Origin: an uncultured Bacteroidales bacterium
GTDB lineage: Bacteria > Bacteroidota > Bacteroidia > Bacteroidales > FEN-979
Direction: 5' to 3'
NCBI GenBank assembly: GCA_903837605.1
Contig: CAILVF010000087.1
Span: 229,876-293,875, forward strand
DNA length: 64,000 nucleotides
Shown: positions 59,524-64,000 of the stretch, in pieces
Position numbering within the stretch: position 1 is the stretch's first letter
Layout: each line of letters opens with the position of its first letter
Notes under the pieces: model-generated
Databases searched by the model: none
Seen by the model: the letters and a program-made list of their open reading frames with translations, nothing else
What the model was told of the DNA's origin: nothing
Position numbers and translations under genes: made by a program

Positions 59524-60306
59524 ATGAAACCCACAACCGACATCAGGGAAGTATTCCAGATCTTCCAGAACAAGGAATCTTTTTTTGGCGAGATCCAGAA
59601 AACAAAATCCAACCGGCTGATCCTTACCCAGCTTCTGATTATCTGCCTTTTCGCTTTTTTATACGGGGTGGTAATGGGAAGTTACCACAGTTTCACCCAG
59701 TCGCTGGTTGCAGGTGTTAAAGTCATCATACTGTTCCTTTCGACAGTTATACTTTGTTTCCCGTCTTTTTTCATAATCCAGCAGGTGCTCGGTTCAAAGA
59801 TGAGCTTCCGGCAGATGACTATGATAGTTCTTGGAGGGGTAGTGCTAACGGCTACTATCGCCCTCTCATTTGCACCTATCGTGATCGTGTTCCAGGTCAC
59901 AGGAGGGAACTATCATTTTCTGCAGCTGCTTCATGTTGCGATCTTTATTTTCGCAGGAATTTTCGGCATGAAACTGATGGTGGATGCCCTGAAATATGCC
60001 TGCGACCAGAAAAATATTTATCCGCAGATAGGCGTTACGGTTTTCAGGATATGGGTGATAATTCTTGCTTTTGTGGGGATCCAGCTGGCCTGGAACCTCA
60101 GGCCTTTCCTTTGCGAGAAGAATGAGGAATTCAAATGGTTCAGGAAGTATGAGGGGAATTTTTATACAGCTATCGTGTACTCGGTGGAGCAGGTCGTTAC
60201 GCCGGCAAAGCCGGTTGAGAAACCGCCCATGCCGGCCGATCGCATAAACACCATGAACCCGACTCCGGCCGATACAATTACACTCTTACGTAAAAGCGCG
60301 AAATAG
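59524..60306 (+). CDS. Yip1-like integral membrane protein
   Basis: This is a 260-residue protein with about five to six membrane spans (about 37-55, 62-85, 98-125, 133-155, 175-195), a cytoplasmic N-terminus (DIREVFQIFQNKESFFGEI) and a proline-rich C-terminus (PAKPVEKPPMPADR). It fits the Yip1-like / DUF1282 group of small polytopic proteins. Function is unknown in bacteria. Just 3 bp after its stop comes a gene for a small DNA-binding protein, so the pair is cotranscribed from the strong promoter upstream. Confidence 0.7.
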   Translation: MKPTTDIREVFQIFQNKESFFGEIQKTKSNRLILTQLLIICLFAFLYGVVMGSYHSFTQSLVAGVKVIILFLSTVILCFPSFFIIQQVLGSKMSFRQMTMIVLGGVVLTATIALSFAPIVIVFQVTGGNYHFLQLLHVAIFIFAGIFGMKLMVDALKYACDQKNIYPQIGVTVFRIWVIILAFVGIQLAWNLRPFLCEKNEEFKWFRKYEGNFYTAIVYSVEQVVTPAKPVEKPPMPADRINTMNPTPADTITLLRKSAK

Positions 60307-60309
60307 TCC

Positions 60310-60504
60310 ATGGAAGATATCATGACCCTCGAAGAGGTTGCAAAATACCTGAAAGTCAAGCCCCAGACCATCTATACCTGGGCCCAGGACGGGAAGATCC
60401 CCGCAGCAAAGCTTGGAAAAGAGTGGAGGTTCAGGAAAACCGTCATCGACCGTTGGTTCAATGAACATATAGACGAAAAATTCAACAAATACTTTTCCGA
60501 ATAA
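60310..60504 (+). CDS. Small excisionase/MerR-type helix-turn-helix protein
   Basis: This is a 64-residue protein made of one HTH_17 domain: MTLEEVAKYLKVKPQTIYTW is the helix-turn-helix, and GKIPAAKLGKEWRFRKTVID is the beta wing, then an acidic helix. Such proteins bind short DNA sites as excisionase-like factors or stand-alone regulators. There is no integrase or phage gene nearby, so a housekeeping regulator is more likely. It may start at the ATG of 60322 instead. Cotranscribed with the Yip1-like gene. Confidence 0.85.
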   Translation: MEDIMTLEEVAKYLKVKPQTIYTWAQDGKIPAAKLGKEWRFRKTVIDRWFNEHIDEKFNKYFSE

Positions 60505-60555
60505 CCGCGAATTTTCATTATTGGGCGACAGTCAGGGCCGTAATGGCGAATTGAT

Positions 60556-60586
60556 TTTGCAGGGAACTCCAGGCTTCCTATATTTA
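60556..60586 (+). promoter_or_regulatory. Promoter of the isochorismatase gene (TTTG-N19-TATATTTA)
   Basis: TTTG at 60556-60559 is followed after 19 bases by TATATTTA (60579-60586), one base off TAnnTTTG. The leader to the ATG at 60616 is about 23 bases. An ATG at 60586 lies inside the box and is thus unlikely as start. Confidence 0.5.
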
Positions 60587-60615
60587 TGTCAGTGAATTTC
60601 CAAAACCCCTGTGCC

Positions 60616-61212
60616 ATGAAAAATCTTTTTTTTCTCTTTTGTTTTTGCCTGCTTCTTCTCCCATTCGGGATGAAAGCCCAGGAAGCCGCGGATGCAAGCA
60701 AGTCGGGCCCCATGAAACCGGCCCTGCTCGTCATTGATATTCAGAATGCCTTCCTCCCGTACATGTCGGAAGAAGACAAGAAAAACGCGCTTGAAGTGAT
60801 CAAAGCCGCGGTAGCCGTTTTCCACAAGCACAATCTCCCGGTGATCAGGATCTACCACCAGGACCCGAAATGGACCCCGGCTGAGAATTCCGAAGAATTC
60901 CAATTCCCCAAAAGCGTGGAGGTGGCCGACAGCGACCCGAAAGTAATCAAGCATTATGCCAACGCATTTACGGGCACCAACCTTGATAAGGTCCTCAGGG
61001 ACCTGAAGGTGAATACTTTGTTTCTCTGCGGACTGAGTGCCACCGCCTGTGTTTTGGCAACGTATTTCGGTGGTGAAGAACATGATTACCAGGAATTCAT
61101 GCTTAAAGGGGGCCTGATCAGTTCAGATTCAAAGAGGACCGAATTTATTGAAACGACCTATGATGGCATAAGCTACACCACCATGTCGTTCATGCTGGAC
61201 AAGCTGCATTGA
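60616..61212 (+). CDS. Exported isochorismatase-family cysteine hydrolase
   Basis: This is a 198-residue protein with a signal peptide (MKNLFFLFCFCLLLLPFGMK ending at AQ), unusual because most relatives are cytoplasmic. Catalytic D41 lies in LLVIDIQNAF, a Lys in KVIKHYANAF, and the nucleophile Cys in GLSATACVLAT (about 144). The family hydrolyses amides or vinyl ethers, including nicotinamidases and isochorismatases; the substrate here is unknown. I chose the start at ATG 60616 for its signal peptide and promoter spacing. It is convergent with the HD gene, 23 bp away. Confidence 0.88.
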   Translation: MKNLFFLFCFCLLLLPFGMKAQEAADASKSGPMKPALLVIDIQNAFLPYMSEEDKKNALEVIKAAVAVFHKHNLPVIRIYHQDPKWTPAENSEEFQFPKSVEVADSDPKVIKHYANAFTGTNLDKVLRDLKVNTLFLCGLSATACVLATYFGGEEHDYQEFMLKGGLISSDSKRTEFIETTYDGISYTTMSFMLDKLH

Positions 61213-61235
61213 CATTCCGGAGGATACTGACCGGG

Positions 61236-61796
61236 TCAGAGTCCCAGTTCGTCGGCTACAGGTAACATTGATTCGATCGCCAGCGCGGCAAATTCGTCGA
61301 TGGGGATGCCGATCTTTTCGCATTCGAGGATATTCTCGCGTTTTACCGAGGCAGCAAACATTTTTTCCTTCATTCGTTTGACAACGGATTTCGGTTTCAC
61401 GCTGGCCAGCTTTTTATCGGGATACACATAAGTTGTCGCGAAAATGAGCCCCGTGATGGTCTCTCCTGCAGCCAGGGCAAACTGGAATTCGGTGCTTCTC
61501 TCTTTTCCTGATGAATATTCGTTATGCATTCTGATAGCATCCAGCACATCAGAAGCTACATCATAATCCTTCAGAAGCACTTCGGTTTGTGTTCCGTGAA
61601 CTCCGGCTTCGGCATTGGTGGTTTCAACATCCAGGTCGTGAAGCAGCCCGGCCAGCCCCCATTTTTCCTCATCTCTCCCCAGCTTGCGGGCGATGCCTCT
61701 CAGAACGGCTTCTGAAGCAAGACAATGGGCGATCATTTTTTCATTCTTTACATATTGATGGAGTAGTCCCATGGCAGTATCGCGGTTTAGTTCCAT
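61236..61796 (-). CDS. HD-domain phosphohydrolase
   Basis: This is a 186-residue cytoplasmic protein. The HD metal site shows H24 (MIAHCLASEA) and H53-D54 (GLLHDLD), with a further His-rich part GVHGTQ and IRMHNEYSSG. The C-terminal helices end FAALAIESMLPVADELGL. It should hydrolyse phosphate esters of nucleotides or related molecules. The frame stays open upstream into the divergent thioesterase gene, but I start at ATG 61796, which fits homologues and follows a -7 box. It is divergent from the thioesterase. Confidence 0.88.
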   Translation of the reverse strand: MELNRDTAMGLLHQYVKNEKMIAHCLASEAVLRGIARKLGRDEEKWGLAGLLHDLDVETTNAEAGVHGTQTEVLLKDYDVASDVLDAIRMHNEYSSGKERSTEFQFALAAGETITGLIFATTYVYPDKKLASVKPKSVVKRMKEKMFAASVKRENILECEKIGIPIDEFAALAIESMLPVADELGL

Positions 61797-61810
61797 AAAC
61801 TGAATTTTTA

Positions 61811-61839
61811 TTGTACCACAAAAGTAAACATTAATTTTG
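61811..61839 (+). promoter_or_regulatory. Promoter of the thioesterase gene (TTG-N18-TAATTTTG)
   Basis: TTG at 61811 and TAATTTTG at 61832-61839 give an 18-base spacer. The ATG begins at 61845, only 5 bases beyond the -7 box, so transcription probably starts at or beside the start codon. Confidence 0.6.
61819..61826 (-). promoter_or_regulatory. -7 box (TACTTTTG) of the HD gene, overlapping a divergent promoter
   Basis: Minus-strand TACTTTTG matches TAnnTTTG and lies between the -33 and -7 elements of the plus-strand promoter, so the two promoters occlude each other. Confidence 0.5.
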
Positions 61840-61844
61840 CCCGC

Positions 61845-62633
61845 ATGGAAGAGAAAAAGAGTATCTGGACCGATCAGTATTCGGTGGGCTGGTATGATAC
61901 CGACGTCACTAAATCGGCCAATCTTGCTGCCATTTGCAATTACCTCCAGGAAACGGCCTGGCATCATGCCGACCACCTGAATTTCGGGCTGAGGAAAGGC
62001 AATGAATTTGAATTCATCTGGGCAATTGTACGCCTGGTGGTGAAACTCGATAAATATCCCGGCTGGACCGATAAAATCTCCGTTAAAACCTGGCACAGGG
62101 GGACGGAAGGGCTTTTTGCGATGCGCGATTTCGAGGTACTGGATGCTTCGGGAGTAAGGATAGGATGTGCCACTTCACAGTGGTTCATACTGGACCCGGT
62201 GAGCCGGCGTCCCCAGCAGGCGGTGGTCGACAGGGAGATCCTGCATATGACCCGCCATGAGCCGGTGATGCAGGAACAACCCGAAAAAATTCAGATCATT
62301 GGTCCGGTCGAATTTCTTTCCACTGAAAAGGCCAGGTTCGCCGAGATCGACATGTACGAGCATGTAAACAATACCCGTTATGTGGAATGGATCCTTAATG
62401 CCATCCGCCCGCAAATCCATAAACAGAATTTTATAAGCAGTTTCACAATAGAGTTCCTGCATGAAACGAAACTCGGGGATGAGGTCGATATTTTCGGACA
62501 GGGTTTTATACACGAAGACCCAGGCAGACCTGTGATCCAGGGGCCGGAAATTACTCTTGTAAAAGGGGTCAGGCGTGTGAACGGGCAGGTGGTTTTCCGT
62601 GCAAAACTCCAATGGAAGGTTCGTGAACTGTGA
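61845..62633 (+). CDS. Acyl-ACP thioesterase
   Basis: This is a 262-residue double hot-dog protein. The N-terminal half (about 5-130) holds SVGWYDTDVTKSANLAAICN and WHRGTEGLFAMRDFEV. The C-terminal half holds DMYEHVNNTRYVEWILNAI, whose N and H are the catalytic type in FatA/FatB relatives. It should release fatty acids from acyl carrier protein, setting chain length for membrane lipid or exported fatty acids. Length is normal. The stop codon (62631-62633) lies within a 7-bp repeat unit that forms an arm of a large palindrome. Confidence 0.9.
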   Translation: MEEKKSIWTDQYSVGWYDTDVTKSANLAAICNYLQETAWHHADHLNFGLRKGNEFEFIWAIVRLVVKLDKYPGWTDKISVKTWHRGTEGLFAMRDFEVLDASGVRIGCATSQWFILDPVSRRPQQAVVDREILHMTRHEPVMQEQPEKIQIIGPVEFLSTEKARFAEIDMYEHVNNTRYVEWILNAIRPQIHKQNFISSFTIEFLHETKLGDEVDIFGQGFIHEDPGRPVIQGPEITLVKGVRRVNGQVVFRAKLQWKVREL

Positions 62634-62890
62634 TTCGTGAACCGGAAGCCTCGACTCGTGTTAAAGGAGGTTGGAATTGTTCCGTTTTCGCGCTGACGAA
62701 AAACTGCTAAAACTCTTCGGTCTTCGCCTGAAATTCATATACCGGCCTTGCAGGCCTTAAAACTGATGAATTTCTACGGCTCAGATCTCGACTTTCTTAA
62801 CGCAGTTTTTCTAAGGCGCTCGCCCGGAAAATTCCAGCCTCTTGAAAATATAATATTACCAGTTCCGGTTCACGAATCACGGTTTACGAA
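62620..62890. repeat. 271-bp imperfect palindrome with 7-bp-repeat arms
   Basis: The outer arms 62620-62647 and 62863-62890 are inverted copies with 26 of 28 matches. Inner matched pieces are GAAAAACTGC (62698-62707) with GCAGTTTTTC (62802-62811) and AAATTCAT (62731-62738) with ATGAATTT (62766-62773). The centre GGCCTTGCAGGCC is near 62750. The arms consist of 7-bp units (CGTGAAC, TGTGATT, CGGAAGC). No open frame or transposase lies inside. Both convergent genes end inside the arms. Confidence 0.85.
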
Positions 62891-63777
62891 TTCTCATAAA
62901 CATCCCTGAATACCAGCGCGAATTCCTCGGCGGTCGTGGGAGTCGTGTTTTCTGCAGTACGCTGATGAGCTGCTCCTGCAAGTCCGTCGTTCAGGGCTTT
63001 GGTGAATTCGATCATGCGATCGGTAAAGCTTTCTCCCAGGCCCATCATCATAAATGCTTTTTTGGCATCGTCATACGGGAACTGGATGTATCTCAAACCG
63101 GGCTTGTCAACGGCATTTCCATAAATGGAAGCGATCTCTTCATAGGTATAATCCCTGGCTCCGAGAACATATTCATGGCTTTTTCCTGTAAAATCAAGGG
63201 CCAGGAGGTGTTTCAGGGCGACTGCGGCAATATCCTTTGTTGCTACCATAGGGATCTTAAGGTCAGCCTTCAGCGGTGTGCCGAGGAGGCCAAGCATCTT
63301 CACCATACCGGCCATCTGCAATCCGTTTTCGAGGAAATAACCAGCGCGCAGGTAAAGCATATTGATCCCGGGGATCCCGTTGAACAGTTCTTCCATTTTC
63401 TGGAGTCCCTGGACGACGCCGGCTCCTGATGTTAAATGGGCGCCTACACTACTGAGGGCAACCACATGTTTGATGGTTGAAGCCTTCAGGGCTTCAGCCA
63501 CGGCCGAAGCCTGTGATACCTGGGTTGCGTAAAAATCAACAGACTGGGGGTCGATAGCGACCAGGGTGTAGAGTGCATCGGCGCCTTCAAATACTTTTTT
63601 CAAAAATTCAGAATCGCTGATGTTTCCCTGGAAGAGAATGGCTCCCTTGTCGGTGAGTTCCTTCGTTTTGGCGGTATTTCTTGCAATAATGCGCACGGTA
63701 TGCCCTTGTTCGAGCAGTCCGAGGGTGATGGGTTTACCAGTATTTCCGGTAGCACCTATAATAACATATGACTTCAT
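62884..63777 (-). CDS. NmrA-like NAD(P)-binding oxidoreductase
   Basis: This is a 297-residue Rossmann-fold protein. GATGNTGK (8-15) is the dinucleotide-binding loop, with RIIARN just after as expected for NADP preference. It lacks the YxxxK catalytic pair of classical SDRs, as in NmrA/HSCARG and azoreductase-like (QOR2) relatives. It is therefore a redox sensor or quinone reductase. The stop codon (62884-62886) is in the outermost repeat unit of the palindrome. There is no clear -7 box upstream. Confidence 0.88.
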   Translation of the reverse strand: MKSYVIIGATGNTGKPITLGLLEQGHTVRIIARNTAKTKELTDKGAILFQGNISDSEFLKKVFEGADALYTLVAIDPQSVDFYATQVSQASAVAEALKASTIKHVVALSSVGAHLTSGAGVVQGLQKMEELFNGIPGINMLYLRAGYFLENGLQMAGMVKMLGLLGTPLKADLKIPMVATKDIAAVALKHLLALDFTGKSHEYVLGARDYTYEEIASIYGNAVDKPGLRYIQFPYDDAKKAFMMMGLGESFTDRMIEFTKALNDGLAGAAHQRTAENTTPTTAEEFALVFRDVYENS

Positions 63778-63835
63778 ATAATTTAAGATTTATGATTTAT
63801 TGTATGGATTTATAATTCAATACTCCGGTAAAAAT

Positions 63836-64000
63836 TTAAGCAGCTAACCTCCCGATGCTCAAGCATTCGTCATATAGCTGACGGATTTTTTCGCAACTCA
63901 GGTCGAGAGCTAACTTTGAAAAAATTAAATCTGTGATAGACTGGTTGAAATACAACGTTTTAATGTCTAACATGGAAAAGCCTTCTCTTTCTTCCTTTGG
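63836..64000 (-). CDS. C-terminal end of an unrecognised gene (cut by window edge)
   Basis: On the minus strand 54 codons stay open from the window edge to a TAA at 63836-63838, encoding SMLDIKTLYFNQSITDLIF then SCEKIRQLYDECLSIGRL. The piece looks like natural helical protein, but I do not recognise the family. A start codon is not visible except an internal ATG at 63973. It would lie upstream of the NmrA-like gene on the same strand. The opposite strand also offers an ATG at 63963, so the call is tentative. Confidence 0.45.
   Translation of the reverse strand, partial: PKEEREGFSMLDIKTLYFNQSITDLIFSKLALDLSCEKIRQLYDECLSIGRLAA

Noticed and set aside
61797..62096. N-terminal extension of the HD-domain gene
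   Set aside because: The extra 100 codons lie antisense to the thioesterase and cross both promoters; homologues start near MELNRDTAM.
62620..62890. Insertion sequence
   Set aside because: No transposase frame inside 271 bp. It could only be a non-autonomous element, so I list it as a repeat.
63911..64000. Plus-strand gene start (TAACTTTG box and ATG at 63963)
   Set aside because: The -7 box is perfect, but only 12 codons are visible and a longer open frame with natural composition runs on the other strand. It cannot be decided within the window.

Overview
The window reads as chromosomal DNA from a member of the Bacteroidota, probably an uncultured free-living relative of Bacteroidales or Marinilabiliales. 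Five things point there. (1) A C-terminal type IX secretion (T9SS) sorting domain ends a giant Kelch/PKD protein. (2) Many promoters carry the Bacteroidota -7 box TAnnTTTG. (3) Lineage-typical families are present: DUF2723/GT117, DUF4907, 6-bladed beta-propeller lipoprotein, M64 peptidase and double-FtsX permeases of about 790 residues. (4) Shine-Dalgarno motifs are scarce. (5) Composition is moderate-GC and even. No transposase, phage gene, CRISPR array or rRNA was seen. There is one tRNA, Val(CAC).

Layout. 1-5769 (-): a truncated secreted adhesin-like protein, a SPOR-tailed outer-membrane barrel, a TPR protein and a porin-like barrel. 5917-11156 (+): a GT117-type membrane glycosyltransferase and a TPR sensor kinase. 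11153-16518 (-): a DUF4907, 12-Kelch T9SS protein and PPP-phosphatase operon. 16719-22523: tRNA-Val, a KirBac-like K+ channel, a stand-alone EF-G with an aldo/keto reductase, an MFS sugar permease and a small secreted protein. 22875-27301: a lipoprotein, then an ECF sigma, anti-sigma, DUF4097 and M64 peptidase gene run. 27406-30118 (-): an NtrB-like kinase and an NtrC-like sigma-54 activator. 30291-47121 (+): a 17-kb efflux operon. 47177-55551 (-): a periplasmic cluster of PQQ-like propeller, thioredoxin-like, DUF4350-like, M16 peptidase and membrane spermidine-synthase-like genes, with a paralogous propeller diverging at 55781. 57076-63777: metabolic and envelope genes, including an M28 peptidase, a Yip1-like protein, a small HTH protein, an isochorismatase, an HD protein, an acyl-ACP thioesterase and an NmrA-like oxidoreductase.

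The strongest candidate system is 27406-47121. A two-component pair with a sigma-54 activator sits divergent from a sigma-54-like promoter (TTGGCACG-N4-TTGAA) and two TGT-N11-ACA upstream sites. Beyond that promoter lie one ABC ATPase, one TolC-like channel, one HlyD-like adaptor, five full-length double-FtsX permeases and, between permeases three and four, a 6-bladed beta-propeller lipoprotein. One ATPase serving five permeases suggests a family of exchangeable envelope-export or mechanotransmission machines switched on together.

The second notable discovery is a dispersed family of short repeats with strict 7-bp periodicity (unit near CGTGAAC). The arrays lie at or just past gene 3' ends, in several cases containing the stop codon itself. 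One array lies inside the anti-sigma gene, where copy-number change would shift the frame. Two arrays in opposite orientation form the arms of a 271-bp imperfect palindrome at 62620-62890.
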